Shown in pieces: positions 47,568-56,837 of a stretch of DNA of 64,000 bases. Both the position numbers and the translations under genes were made by a program. This DNA is from an uncultured Helicobacter sp. (GTDB lineage Bacteria > Campylobacterota > Campylobacteria > Campylobacterales > Helicobacteraceae), in NCBI RefSeq assembly GCF_910577135.1, contig NZ_CAJTLL010000003.1, positions 1 through 64,000 on the forward strand. Reading direction: 5' to 3'. How positions within the stretch are numbered: position 1 is the stretch's first letter; each line of letters opens with the position of its first letter. Under the pieces are notes generated by a model. It made no database searches. It had not been told where the DNA came from and was given only the letters and a program-made list of their open reading frames with translations.

Positions 47568-48662
47568 CTACTGATTTAAAGGACTACTATAGGTATCCAT
47601 ACGTTTGATAATGCGCTCTTTATCCACACCTTCTGCAATAATAGGCTGATAATTATTAAAACTTCGCTCCCCGCTAATACGCACGGGGATAAAACTATGC
47701 AATTCGCTCCATTGAGGCAAATGCACGATTTGTTCCACTTTGGGATGAGTGATATAAATCATATCTTTGCTTAAAGATTCAAGTCGTTTTTGTCCATCAT
47801 TAAAGGCAAAACGCACTTGATAGATAATACTATCTTTATCGGCAGGATTCTTAGCCCCGCCATAGACAAAATTCCCTAGAGAATAAATGATTTTTTTGCC
47901 CTTATATTCCTCTATGCCTTGCAGCACGTGCGGGTGATGCCCGATTATTATATCCGCCCCATTATCAATAGCAAATCTCCCAATTTCTTGCTGAATCTTG
48001 TTAGGATAATGCTCCCTCTCCTCGCCCCAATGAAAGCTAAATATCACTATATCCGCGCCCTTTTCACGCAAGGCTTTAATCTCATTTTTCACCTGCTCTT
48101 TAATGCCAAGATTCCACCCGCGATGTCCTGCCATACCGATTTTTTTGCCCCTTATTTCATAAATGCTTAAAATCCCCTCCCCGCTATAAAAAATCTGTGC
48201 GTTTTTAAGATGGGTTTGAGTGTCTTTAAAGCCTTGCATACCATAATCACGCGTATGATTATTAGCAATATTTACTGCCTCTATGCCCCCACGTTTTAGA
48301 ATCTCCACATAGCTTGGGTCGCCTTTAAATGCAAAAGGCTTGATTAATCTATCGCCATTATGCGTAGTCAAGGGTCCTTCAAGGTTAGCTAGGCTCATAT
48401 CATCATTTTCAAAGATATGCTTGACTTTAGCAAAAAAGTAGCCATAATCTCCGCCCACTTTCTTAAAATACCAATTAAATGTTTCTCCATTACTCCCATA
48501 ATAATCCCCGAGGATATTATCGCCTACAAAACTTATGGTGATAATATCCCCCTCTTTTGTGCTTATGCCCTCTGGTTGCACTTCTCCTACCTTGCTACCA
48601 AAGCAACCGCCAAGTAGCAAAAGTGAAACTCCATATATCATAATATGCCGATAAAAACGCAT
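47568..48662 (-). CDS. CapA (PgsA)-like lipoprotein phosphoesterase
   Basis: 364 residues from ATG 48662, preceded by AAAGGAG. Lipobox LLLGGC anchors it outside the inner membrane. SFVGDNILGDYY, NLEGPLTTHNGD, NIANNHTRDYG, FSFHWGEEREHYP and GHHPHVLQGIEEYKGKKIIYSLGNFVYGG are the metallophosphoesterase motifs of the CapA/PGA synthesis family. In poly-glutamate producers it retains the polymer; here no cap genes are near, so the substrate is open. Confidence 0.85.
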   Translation of the reverse strand: MRFYRHIMIYGVSLLLLGGCFGSKVGEVQPEGISTKEGDIITISFVGDNILGDYYGSNGETFNWYFKKVGGDYGYFFAKVKHIFENDDMSLANLEGPLTTHNGDRLIKPFAFKGDPSYVEILKRGGIEAVNIANNHTRDYGMQGFKDTQTHLKNAQIFYSGEGILSIYEIRGKKIGMAGHRGWNLGIKEQVKNEIKALREKGADIVIFSFHWGEEREHYPNKIQQEIGRFAIDNGADIIIGHHPHVLQGIEEYKGKKIIYSLGNFVYGGAKNPADKDSIIYQVRFAFNDGQKRLESLSKDMIYITHPKVEQIVHLPQWSELHSFIPVRISGERSFNNYQPIIAEGVDKERIIKRMDTYSSPLNQ

Positions 48663-48729
48663 TTTTCTCCTTTGTGTGTAAGGCTCTTTACTTGAAAATG
48701 GCATTGTAACGAATCTTAAAAAAGTTTGC

Positions 48730-48735
48730 TATACT
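48730..48735 (+). promoter_or_regulatory. -10 box of the candidate RNA gene
   Basis: TATACT in TTGCTATACTTC, placed 6-7 bases before the first paired base of the predicted RNA, without an open frame behind it. Confidence 0.55.
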
Positions 48736-48740
48736 TCTGC

Positions 48741-48850
48741 TGACCCTTTCATCTAGCTGGCTAAGGATACCACCCTTTCTCGGTGGAAACGGAAGTTCAA
48801 ATCTTTCAAGGGTCGCCACAGGGATAAAACCCTGCTTCTTATCTTATTAA
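48741..48850 (+). ncRNA. candidate structured small RNA of unassigned family
   Basis: About 100 bases between the divergent CapA-like and exonuclease genes. GACCCTT (from 48742) pairs with AAGGGTC (ending 48814), closing a domain that contains the hairpin CCACC/GGTGG with a CTTTCTC loop and a conserved-looking AACGGAAGTTC. A second hairpin, CAGGG/CCCTG (48819-48834), followed by CTTCTTATCTT would serve as terminator. With the -10 box this makes a compact transcription unit. It might be a riboswitch for the exonuclease gene or an SRP-like or regulatory RNA; I could not match it to a known family. Confidence 0.5.
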
Positions 48851-48925
48851 GGATTTATTTGATGGATAGTGAGTATTATCAAGTGAGTCCATAGGTTTAG
48901 ATTCAATATATTTTAAAGGATTATG

Positions 48926-49681
48926 GTGAAACTCATCTCGTGGAATGTCAATGGTTTAAGAGCCTGTGTGAATAAGGGCTTTATGGATTTTTTTACCCAA
49001 AGCAATGCTGATATATTTTGCATTCAAGAATCTAAAATGCACAAAAATCAGGCGGACTTTGACTTTAAGGGCTATCATAGCTATTGGAATAGTGCAGAGA
49101 AAAAGGGTTATTCTGGCGTGGTGGTGCTAAGTAAGCAAAAACCTTTAAATGTGGAATATGATATGGCTATAGCCCATCACGATAAAGAAGGGCGCATTAT
49201 CACTGCTGAATATGATGAGTTTTATCTTGTCAATGTCTATACGCCCAATGCTAAACGTGAGCTTGAACGCTTGGATTATCGTATGGAATGGGAAGATGAT
49301 TTTAGAGCATTTGTCGGAAATTTAGGCAAAAAAAAGCCTGTGATTATCTGCGGGGATTTAAATGTCGCACATAAAGAGATTGATTTAAAGAATCCCAAAA
49401 CCAATCGCCGCAACGCTGGATTCACAGATGAGGAACGTGGCAAAATGAGTGAGCTTTTAGAATCTGGCTTTATTGATAGCTTTCGGTATTTTTATCCCAC
49501 ATTAGAGGGGGCTTATAGCTGGTGGAGCTATATGGGTAAGGCAAGGGAGAATAATACAGGTTGGCGGATTGATTATTTTTTATGCTCAAATGCTTTGCGA
49601 GAGCATTTAAAAGATGCGTTTATTTATCCGCATATTTTTGGTAGCGATCATTGTCCGGTGGGACTGGAGCTTGATATATAG
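48926..49681 (+). CDS. xth: exodeoxyribonuclease III (AP endonuclease)
   Basis: 251 residues. The GTG at 48926 is spaced better from AAAGGA than the ATG at 48923 and gives the usual MKLISWNVNG start. QESKMH, GDLNVAHKEIDLKNPK and GSDHCPVGLEL hold the metal and catalytic residues of the exonuclease III family, which cuts abasic sites in base-excision repair. Four coupled genes follow on the same strand. Confidence 0.93.
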   Translation: MKLISWNVNGLRACVNKGFMDFFTQSNADIFCIQESKMHKNQADFDFKGYHSYWNSAEKKGYSGVVVLSKQKPLNVEYDMAIAHHDKEGRIITAEYDEFYLVNVYTPNAKRELERLDYRMEWEDDFRAFVGNLGKKKPVIICGDLNVAHKEIDLKNPKTNRRNAGFTDEERGKMSELLESGFIDSFRYFYPTLEGAYSWWSYMGKARENNTGWRIDYFLCSNALREHLKDAFIYPHIFGSDHCPVGLELDI

Positions 49682-49693
49682 CAGGGATTAAGG

Positions 49694-50320
49694 GTGAAAG
49701 CGCAGATTCTTAAATTGCTCCATCTTAAGCAACTCTATGGGAGATATGCCTGTGGAGAGCAATATAGTAGCCATTTTTATCGCCAAGTCCCCGCTGTGCC
49801 ACTACAAAATAATTTAGAATCTGCAATTAAAAACTGCTCTTTATGTAATCGTATCAAGCATTGTAAAGAACCTAGCATAGGGCTTTTTAATCCCAAAGCT
49901 CCGCTTTGCTTTATTAGCGAAATACCCCTTATTGATGAAAAAGGGCAGTTTGTGCAAAATAAAAGTGCACTTATGTTAAAAAACATAATCGAACGTGTTT
50001 TTCATCTTTCCATATCGCACACCTGTATTCTTTCATTGGTAAAATGCGATGGGCATAATCTGCATATTGACAAAAGTGAGATACTCTCCTGTATGGGCTT
50101 TTGCCTCTCCCAACTGCAGAAAATCGCACCAAAAATATGTATTTTGCTGGGCAATCAAGTAGCAGAGCATATTTTAGGACAACATTTAGAAGGGGGTAGA
50201 ATTTTATGGCACAATAACAAACAATTTTTGGTTACTTATTCCTTAAATGAACTTGTGCGCAATCCCTCTCTTAAAATAGAAACACACAATCACTTTTTGA
50301 TTGCAAAGGGACAATTATGA
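49694..50320 (+). CDS. uracil-DNA glycosylase-like protein
   Basis: 208 residues with GTG start. Cys48, Cys51 and Cys57 in CSLCNRIKHC, then GLFNPKAPLCFISEIPLIDEKGQF and ICILLGNQVAEHILG, resemble the Fe-S family 4/5 uracil-DNA glycosylases (pattern CxxC, GEAPG, GN). The active-site loop reads SEIPLID rather than GEAPG, so activity is doubtful. Position after exonuclease III would suit base-excision repair. The stop overlaps the next start by four bases. Confidence 0.65.
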   Translation: MKAQILKLLHLKQLYGRYACGEQYSSHFYRQVPAVPLQNNLESAIKNCSLCNRIKHCKEPSIGLFNPKAPLCFISEIPLIDEKGQFVQNKSALMLKNIIERVFHLSISHTCILSLVKCDGHNLHIDKSEILSCMGFCLSQLQKIAPKICILLGNQVAEHILGQHLEGGRILWHNNKQFLVTYSLNELVRNPSLKIETHNHFLIAKGQL

Positions 50321-51555
50321 AACAAATTTGCCTAAAAGCATTGATGCTTTTATGTCTATGCGGAATCTTTGCTATAAATGCTGTGGCAAAAAGCTATATC
50401 ATCTCTCCACTTCCATTGCCACAGCAAGAAGTGCTTAATATCAGCACGGATAAATGTAGCTCTTCGTGTTTGCTCAATTATTTTGCAAAGGGGCAATTTT
50501 TCTCATTTATAGCGTTTTTTGACCCACAAAGTGAGAATGCAGAACTCCGCTCAAAACTTGCTAGTGTGCTTGAGGATTTGGGTATTAGCGATGCTATGAT
50601 ACCTACGACATTGCAAAGCAATGCAAAAATTAGACTAGCACTGCTAATGCCAAAAAAAATCATTGGGCGTTATAGTTCAAGCAGTATTGATACAATTTTA
50701 GCATACCTGATGGCAAGAGGAAATGATTTTATGTTTGAAGTATTCGATACAGGCGATGAAAGCCCCAATAATCTTGAAAATACTTACGAACGTATTGTGA
50801 AAAATCAATATGATTTTGTGATTGCTATTCTTACCCCAAATGGTGCACAGGAGTTTGCAAAGCTTGATATAAGCCTTCCTACCTACCTTCCCACAATCAA
50901 TAAACATAGTATTCATACCCATATACCTAAGAAACTCCTTTTTGGCGGAATTGATTATGAGGCACAGATTGAACTCTTGCTTTCTTTAACAGGAGATAAA
51001 GATATTGTCGCTTATAATGATAGTAGCTCTGTGGGACGGCATCTAGGAGAAATATTAAAAAATAAAAGTGATAAAGTCGTATTTGAAGAAGTTGTAGATT
51101 TTCAATCAGCGACAACATTTTCCCAAAAATTAGAAAAACACGAAAAGTTTATTGCTGATAATGTCATCTTTTTTAATACCCCTGTTACCAAAACAGGGCT
51201 TATGGCTTCGCAGCTCGCACTCTCTAAGGAAGTGCCAGACAAGCTACTTTCTACGCAAATTAACTTTAACCCCTCACTTTTACTACTGATTCAAAAAGAC
51301 GATCGCAAGAATCTATTTATCACAAATGTTATCAATAACCAAAACCAACGTCTTGTGGAATATGCAGCATTGCTTGGTGGGGATTTGCGCTATGACTGGG
51401 TGAATTATTCTACCGCCATAGGTGTAGAGCAGCTTATTTTGAATCATATTCATCGTGGAAATCATTTCTTTACAGAACGTATTAAAGATTCGCAAGTAGA
51501 ATACGTAAACAGAATCTATAAAAGTGATGCGAAAAAATTCTATGAGTATAAATAA
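50317..51555 (+). CDS. secreted periplasmic-binding-protein-like protein
   Basis: 412 residues. Signal peptide ALMLLCLCGIFAINAVAKS. The rest has an alternating pattern typical of type I periplasmic binding folds (LALLMPKKIIGRYSSSSIDTILAYL; GDKDIVAYNDSSSVGRHLG; GGDLRYDWVNYSTAIGVEQLI), as in amino-acid-binding or LpoA-like proteins. No transporter genes are nearby, so it may act in the envelope. Coupled by overlap to the genes on both sides. Confidence 0.7.
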   Translation: MKQICLKALMLLCLCGIFAINAVAKSYIISPLPLPQQEVLNISTDKCSSSCLLNYFAKGQFFSFIAFFDPQSENAELRSKLASVLEDLGISDAMIPTTLQSNAKIRLALLMPKKIIGRYSSSSIDTILAYLMARGNDFMFEVFDTGDESPNNLENTYERIVKNQYDFVIAILTPNGAQEFAKLDISLPTYLPTINKHSIHTHIPKKLLFGGIDYEAQIELLLSLTGDKDIVAYNDSSSVGRHLGEILKNKSDKVVFEEVVDFQSATTFSQKLEKHEKFIADNVIFFNTPVTKTGLMASQLALSKEVPDKLLSTQINFNPSLLLLIQKDDRKNLFITNVINNQNQRLVEYAALLGGDLRYDWVNYSTAIGVEQLILNHIHRGNHFFTERIKDSQVEYVNRIYKSDAKKFYEYK

Positions 51556-51934
51556 AGACTATCCTTTTATATTTAATGCAAATGAGTGCAACGGCTGTGG
51601 AGGGCGATGCTGCACAGGGCAAAGCGGATATGTATTTGTAAGCGTTTATGAAATGCAAAGAATCGCTTCAGCTCTTGCCTTGAGCTTTGAATCATTTTGT
51701 ACGCAATATGTGCGTAAGGTCGGGTATCGGTTTTCATTTTTAGAAAAAGCACATTATAATGGCTTAGCCTGCATATTCCTTGATGGTGCAAGCGGCAAAT
51801 GCAGCATTTATCCTTATCGTCCTAAACAATGCCGCACCTTTCCTTTTTGGGAATCTCACAAAAACCTTGATAGGCATTCTGTTATGCTGCTTAAAAGTCA
51901 ATGCCCGGGTATATACCCAAAGGAGAAAAAATGA
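51542..51934 (+). CDS. YkgJ-family cysteine-cluster protein
   Basis: 130 residues. CNGCGGRCCTG near the N-terminus, CIFLDGASGKCSIYPYRPKQCRTFPFW in the middle and a late Cys are the YkgJ/UPF0153 signature, a predicted Fe-S or zinc cluster. Start 51542 overlaps the previous stop; upstream starts at 51524 and 51527 are possible. The stop overlaps the next ATG (ATGA). Function in this family is unknown. Confidence 0.8.
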   Translation: MSINKDYPFIFNANECNGCGGRCCTGQSGYVFVSVYEMQRIASALALSFESFCTQYVRKVGYRFSFLEKAHYNGLACIFLDGASGKCSIYPYRPKQCRTFPFWESHKNLDRHSVMLLKSQCPGIYPKEKK

Positions 51935-53220
51935 GAATTATAATGGCACTATTTTGCTTTATATGCCTATCTTATGGGGCATTCAATGAAGATGATTATC
52001 TTTTTGAAGCATTAGATTATGAGGCACAAAATCAATTTGAGAAAGCACGAGATTTGTATTTAGTGCTTTATGAGGAAACTAAAAAGTTAGAATATTTTAA
52101 AGAGGCTATCGTGCTTTCTTCTAGTTTAAATAATCCCTCCGCTACACTTGATTTTGCTAATGAATATATCGCACAAGGAGGCGAAAAAGACTTAACACTG
52201 CGTAAAGTATTTTTAGATTGTTATTTGAAGCTAGGTTTGAGTGAGAGAGCCCTTGAAGAAGCAAAAAGTATTGCTAAAAGTGAGCCATCTCCTATACTTG
52301 ATGATATTTTAGGTTCGCTCCTAGCAAGCAGAGGCGAATACAAAGAAGCATTAAAATATTTAAATCGGGCTTATAATGCGACCAAAAATCCTGATATTGT
52401 GCAAAAAATCATTGTCATAGAAATTGCACAATCCCACGAAAAAGAGGCATTGCGAATTTTAAATTCACATATTGAATCTTATGGCTGCACTGGGAGCTTT
52501 TGTAAATTTAGCATTGATGTATATGCGAGATTTGCCAAGGTTGATAAAATAGAGCAGTTTTTTGAACATATATTTAATGAAAACCCTACGATTGAGAATG
52601 CACGTAATCTTATTCTTATTTATGCCTATCAGCAAAAATTCAAGCAGGCTTCAAATATTGCCGCACAATTCCCCTTTAAAGGACAGATTCTCTTAGATTT
52701 GTATGTCGCACAAAAAGATTATCTCAACGCTTCTTTACAGGCAAAATATTTATATGAGGAAAATCAAAATCCTTATTATTTAGCATTAGAGCAAATCTAC
52801 GCCTTTGAATCCTTAGAAAACAAGCATAATATGACAAAAATACATAGTATTGCAGAGAAACTTAAAACTGCCCTGAATCTTATGCAAACACCTGATAAAG
52901 ACACACCCAAAGATCATCGTCTTAATGCTTCTTTACAAAACTTCCAAAGTAGTGAAGTGGGATTTTTCCTTAATTTTCTAGGGTATTTGATGATTGATTA
53001 TGATATTGACATAAAAGAGGGGGTAGGACATGTCAAAAAAGCTTTAGAGATCTCACCGCTTAATCCTGCTTACCTTGATTCCCTTGCTTGGGGATATTAC
53101 AAGCTTAAAGATTGTGCAAACGCCAAGGAAACCTTTGGTCTTATCCCTCAAAATGATGTAAAAAAAGAACAAGAATTACAAGAACATAAAAATCTTATCG
53201 ATAAATGTGCCATTCCTTGA
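51931..53220 (+). CDS. secreted TPR-repeat protein
   Basis: 429 residues from ATG 51931, AAAGGAG just upstream. Signal peptide (ALFCFICLSYGAF) followed by TPR-like helices: NQFEKARDLYLVLYEE, GEYKEALKYLNRAYNAT, NPAYLDSLAWGYYKLKDCANAKETF. Periplasmic TPR proteins scaffold envelope complexes. Last of the coupled run from the exonuclease gene onward. Confidence 0.8.
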   Translation: MRIIMALFCFICLSYGAFNEDDYLFEALDYEAQNQFEKARDLYLVLYEETKKLEYFKEAIVLSSSLNNPSATLDFANEYIAQGGEKDLTLRKVFLDCYLKLGLSERALEEAKSIAKSEPSPILDDILGSLLASRGEYKEALKYLNRAYNATKNPDIVQKIIVIEIAQSHEKEALRILNSHIESYGCTGSFCKFSIDVYARFAKVDKIEQFFEHIFNENPTIENARNLILIYAYQQKFKQASNIAAQFPFKGQILLDLYVAQKDYLNASLQAKYLYEENQNPYYLALEQIYAFESLENKHNMTKIHSIAEKLKTALNLMQTPDKDTPKDHRLNASLQNFQSSEVGFFLNFLGYLMIDYDIDIKEGVGHVKKALEISPLNPAYLDSLAWGYYKLKDCANAKETFGLIPQNDVKKEQELQEHKNLIDKCAIP

Positions 53221-53795
53221 GAGTTATTAAGTCTAATTAAATAAAAAAATGATTATTCCAAAGCACGGCGAAATCTTGAAAGCAAAAATACACATACACC
53301 AATCTTGTTCATACTTACACCTAAAAACAGCTTTGACAACTTTTAGCATTCTAAAAGCCAGATTCTATAAACGAGTTTTACAATATAAATATCTCAAAAC
53401 TTTTTGCCTTCATAATTTTTAGATTTCCTCATTAAAAGATGAGAATTTTGAAGCAATTCCCCCAATCTTCACAACTAAGTAATGAGAAAACCATAAGCTA
53501 TACTCTGCTTTTGACAGAAAGAGGGCACTCTTTTTTATGCTAAAAAGCAAATTATCCTCTGCAAACAATAAGAAGCATAGACTCTCCTTAGTTTTAGAGC
53601 AAGCTTAGAGAAAAAGAAATATGCTAATTGAGAGAATAACACCCCCTCTCTCTTTATTTATCAAAAAAGCAAAGCAAAAAGTTTAACCATAATGCAGTGT
53701 ATAAACACAATAGTTATGATTTTATACACTTTTAGATTATCAAGTAGGATCTTATATTTTCTACACTATAATATCCAAATAAAAAGGAGGCAATG
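53221..53795. other. intergenic region before ffh
   Basis: 575 AT-rich bases without a gene. AAGAG/CTCTT with a T run (53520-53538) could be a weak plus-strand terminator. The ffh -10 TATAAT lies at 53767-53772. Confidence 0.5.
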
Positions 53796-55139
53796 ATGTT
53801 TGACACCCTGACAAGCTCGTTTAAGAGCATTATGAATAAGATTCGCTTTAGCGATGATGAGAAGGCATTGCAAAGAGCATGTGAGGAGCTAAAAAAGACA
53901 TTGCTTAAAAATGATGTCTATCATAAGGCTACAAAACATATCGTGCAAGTCGTGCAAGAGCACACAAAACAAGCAGGTATAGGCAAACAGAGCTTTAGTG
54001 CCGCTCTGCAACACGCCCTAGCAGATATTTTGCAATCATCAAAAGGCTATGGCATTAGCTTTTCCCCCACTCCGCCAAGTGTGATTGTGATGGTGGGCTT
54101 ACAAGGAAGCGGTAAAACCACTTCGAGTGCTAAACTCGCGCTTTATTTGAAGCAAAGAGGTAAAAAAGTGCTGCTTGTAGCTTGTGATTTGCACCGTTTA
54201 GCGGCTATCGAGCAGCTTAACCAACTCGCCCAAAGCATAGAAGTAGATATTTTCACGCCCAATCTTGCAAGTAAGCCAAATGACGCGATTTGCGTAGCTA
54301 AAGAAGCGAGACAAAAAGCTGTAGCGGGACATTATGATGTAGTGATTGTCGATAGTGCTGGGCGATTGGCTATTGATGAAACATTAATGAATGAATTAGC
54401 CGCAGTAAAAAAAGCAATAAATGCCACAGAATGCCTCTATGTAGCAGATTCACTAAGTGGGCAAGATGGTATCCGCTCTGCGGGACATTTTAATGAAAAA
54501 ATTGGCATTGATGGTGTGATACTCTCTAAATTTGATAGCGATACAAAAGGCGGTATAGCCCTCTCCATCGCTTATCAAATCGGTATTCCACTCAAATTCA
54601 TAGGAAGCGGAGAAAAGGTCGCTGATTTTGATGTTTTCTTGCCTGATAGAATCATATCGCGCCTTATGGGAGCAGGAGATATAGTCTCCTTAGCAGAAAA
54701 AACAGCAAGTGTGATAAGCCAAGATGAAGCTAAGCAAATTACCAAAAAGCTCAAGAAGGGGCAGTTTAGCTTTGAGGACTTTATCGCACAAATTGAAAAT
54801 GTTAAAAAGCTTGGCTCGATGAGCCAAATTGTCTCTATGATACCCGGGCTTGGCAATATGGCAAGTGCATTAAAAGATGTGGATTTAGATAAATCAAGTG
54901 AGGTGAAAAATATCCGTGCTATGGTCAATTCTATGACAAAAAAAGAACGTGAGAATCCTAGCCTACTCAATGGTTCAAGGCGCAAAAGGATAGCACTTGG
55001 GAGCGGACTAGAGGTAAGCGATATAAATCGTATCATTAAGCAGTTTGACCAAGCTTCCAAAAGGGCAAAAAAGCTCACCCAAAAGGGCGGTATGCAAGAA
55101 CTTATGAGTATGATGGGAAATTTAAAAATGCCAAAATAA
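53796..55139 (+). CDS. ffh: signal recognition particle protein Ffh
   Basis: 447 residues; GGAGG is spaced better from ATG 53796 than from 53793. N domain, then GTPase motifs VGLQGSGKTTSSAKL, DSAGR and SKFD, and an M domain with SMIPGLGNM and a Met-rich tail. Binds SRP RNA and directs membrane proteins to FtsY. Confidence 0.95.
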   Translation: MFDTLTSSFKSIMNKIRFSDDEKALQRACEELKKTLLKNDVYHKATKHIVQVVQEHTKQAGIGKQSFSAALQHALADILQSSKGYGISFSPTPPSVIVMVGLQGSGKTTSSAKLALYLKQRGKKVLLVACDLHRLAAIEQLNQLAQSIEVDIFTPNLASKPNDAICVAKEARQKAVAGHYDVVIVDSAGRLAIDETLMNELAAVKKAINATECLYVADSLSGQDGIRSAGHFNEKIGIDGVILSKFDSDTKGGIALSIAYQIGIPLKFIGSGEKVADFDVFLPDRIISRLMGAGDIVSLAEKTASVISQDEAKQITKKLKKGQFSFEDFIAQIENVKKLGSMSQIVSMIPGLGNMASALKDVDLDKSSEVKNIRAMVNSMTKKERENPSLLNGSRRKRIALGSGLEVSDINRIIKQFDQASKRAKKLTQKGGMQELMSMMGNLKMPK

Positions 55140-55250
55140 TGGTTTAAGAAAAATTTGTCTTTTTGTGTCAATTTATTTGATATTTAGGTGTTACTAAAAT
55201 GTTTAAAATCTAAAAACTCATCTTTTAAATCCTGTCATTATTAAATTTAT

Positions 55251-55296
55251 ATAATTTTGATTTAGGTATAGTTTTAAAACAAAAAATCAAAATTAT
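55251..55296 (+). promoter_or_regulatory. 13-bp inverted repeat just before the aspA ribosome binding site
   Basis: ATAATTTTGATTT (55251-55263) is the exact reverse complement of AAATCAAAATTAT (55284-55296). The right arm touches AAGGAG at 55297, and the loop contains GTTTTAAAAC, itself a palindrome. Either an operator over the promoter or an RNA hairpin next to the ribosome binding site. Confidence 0.6.
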
Positions 55297-55308
55297 AAGG
55301 AGACTATT

Positions 55309-56748
55309 ATGGGAAATCGAGTAGAACACGACTTTATCGGTGAGCTTGAAATCACAGATGATGTATATTATGGGGTGCAAACATTTCGCGCATTACAAAA
55401 TTTTAATATCACGGGCGATAAGCTAAGTAGCTATTCTAGTTTCATTAAGGCATTTGCACAAGTCAAAAAAGCAGCGGCTCTAGCAAATAATGAGCTTAAT
55501 CTGCTTGATGATGCAAAAAAGGACGCGATTTGCAAAGCGTGTGATAGGTTAATTGCTGGGGAGCTAAGAGATCAATTTGTCGTAGATATGATTCAAGGAG
55601 GGGCAGGAACAAGCACTAATATGAATACAAATGAAGTGGTAGCTAATCTCGCTTTAGAAATTATGGGGCATAAAAAAGGCGAGTATCAATACTGCCATCC
55701 AAATGACCACGTAAATCTTTCACAATCAACTAATGATTCCTATCCTACAGCTATCCATGTAGCCCTTTATGATGAGCTTTCTGCATTAGCAAAGGATATG
55801 GAAGTCTTAAAATCTTCATTTGAAAAAAAATCAAAAGAGTTCAAAGATGTGCTAAAAATGGGGCGCACTCAGCTCCAAGATGCCGTGCCTATGACATTAG
55901 GACAAGAGTTTCACACATTTGCAGTAATGATGGGGGAAGACATTGCTAGAGTGCTTGAAGCAAGAAATCTTATCACTGAAATTAATATGGGCGGCACAGC
56001 CATTGGCACGGGCATTAACTCTCACCCTGATTATCCAAAAATCGTGCAAAAAAAGCTTTGTGAGGTTACAGGACACCCATTCCAAACCGCAGATGACTTG
56101 ATTGAAGCGACACAAGATACTGGCGCGTATGTGCAAGTGAGCGGCGTGCTTAAACGTGTAGCCGTTAAACTCTCTAAAGTATGTAATGACTTGCGACTCT
56201 TAAGCTCTGGACCTCGAGCGGGATTAAATGAAATCAACCTCCCTAAAATGCAGCCCGGAAGCTCCATTATGCCCGGCAAAGTGAATCCTGTAATCCCTGA
56301 AGTAGTAAATCAAGTCTGCTATGCCGTGATTGGCAATGATGTGACCGTGAGCTTTGCGAGTGAAGGTGGGCAGCTCCAACTCAATGTGTTTGAGCCTGTA
56401 ATTGCCTATGGTTTGTTTAATTCTATCTCTATGATGAGAAATGCTATGCTCACACTTGCGAGTAGATGTATTGATGGGATCACCGCAAATGAAAAGGTAT
56501 GCAGTGATTTTGTGTATAACAGCATTGGTATTGTTACCGCGCTTAATCCTTATATTGGTTATGAAAATTCCGCTTCTATCGCTAAAGAATCTCTGCAAAC
56601 AGGCAAACCTGTTAAAGAAATCGCCCTTGAGCGCAAATTGCTCACAAAAGAGCAACTTGATGAAATTTTCCAACCCAAAAATATGCTTAATCCACATATG
56701 AGTGCAGAAGATAAGGCGAAGTTTCAAAAACACTCACCTTTTGCATAG
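55309..56748 (+). CDS. aspA: aspartate ammonia-lyase
   Basis: 479 residues of the fumarase/aspartase family. GSSIMPGKVNPVIPE is the family signature with its flexible Ser loop; GGAGTSTNMNTNEVVANLA and SQSTNDSYPTA form the other active-site segments. The spacing and wording match aspartase rather than FumC. Converts aspartate to fumarate and ammonia. dcuA follows, so together they feed fumarate respiration. Confidence 0.93.
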   Translation: MGNRVEHDFIGELEITDDVYYGVQTFRALQNFNITGDKLSSYSSFIKAFAQVKKAAALANNELNLLDDAKKDAICKACDRLIAGELRDQFVVDMIQGGAGTSTNMNTNEVVANLALEIMGHKKGEYQYCHPNDHVNLSQSTNDSYPTAIHVALYDELSALAKDMEVLKSSFEKKSKEFKDVLKMGRTQLQDAVPMTLGQEFHTFAVMMGEDIARVLEARNLITEINMGGTAIGTGINSHPDYPKIVQKKLCEVTGHPFQTADDLIEATQDTGAYVQVSGVLKRVAVKLSKVCNDLRLLSSGPRAGLNEINLPKMQPGSSIMPGKVNPVIPEVVNQVCYAVIGNDVTVSFASEGGQLQLNVFEPVIAYGLFNSISMMRNAMLTLASRCIDGITANEKVCSDFVYNSIGIVTALNPYIGYENSASIAKESLQTGKPVKEIALERKLLTKEQLDEIFQPKNMLNPHMSAEDKAKFQKHSPFA

Positions 56749-56763
56749 ATCCTTTTTACAAAC

Positions 56764-56802
56764 CTTAAAGATTTTAAGCATCAATTATTAAGAATCTTTA
56801 AG
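56764..56802 (+). repeat. 10-bp inverted repeat between aspA and dcuA
   Basis: CTTAAAGATT (56764-56773) pairs exactly with AATCTTTAAG (56793-56802) over a 19-base loop. It follows the aspA stop by 15 bases. No T run follows directly, so it may be an attenuator or RNA-processing hairpin rather than a full terminator. Confidence 0.55.
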
Positions 56803-56837
56803 ACATACCTTATTTTAATTTATATTAGGGGATATTT

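Noticed and set aside
48741..48850. Signal recognition particle RNA
   Set aside because: The sequence has GGAAG but not the conserved CAGG...GGAAGGAAGCAG arrangement of the SRP core, so it is left as an unassigned RNA.
54575..55171. 198-codon minus-strand frame inside ffh
   Set aside because: It is the mirror of a well-supported gene, has a Ser/Leu/Ile-heavy composition and no ribosome site.
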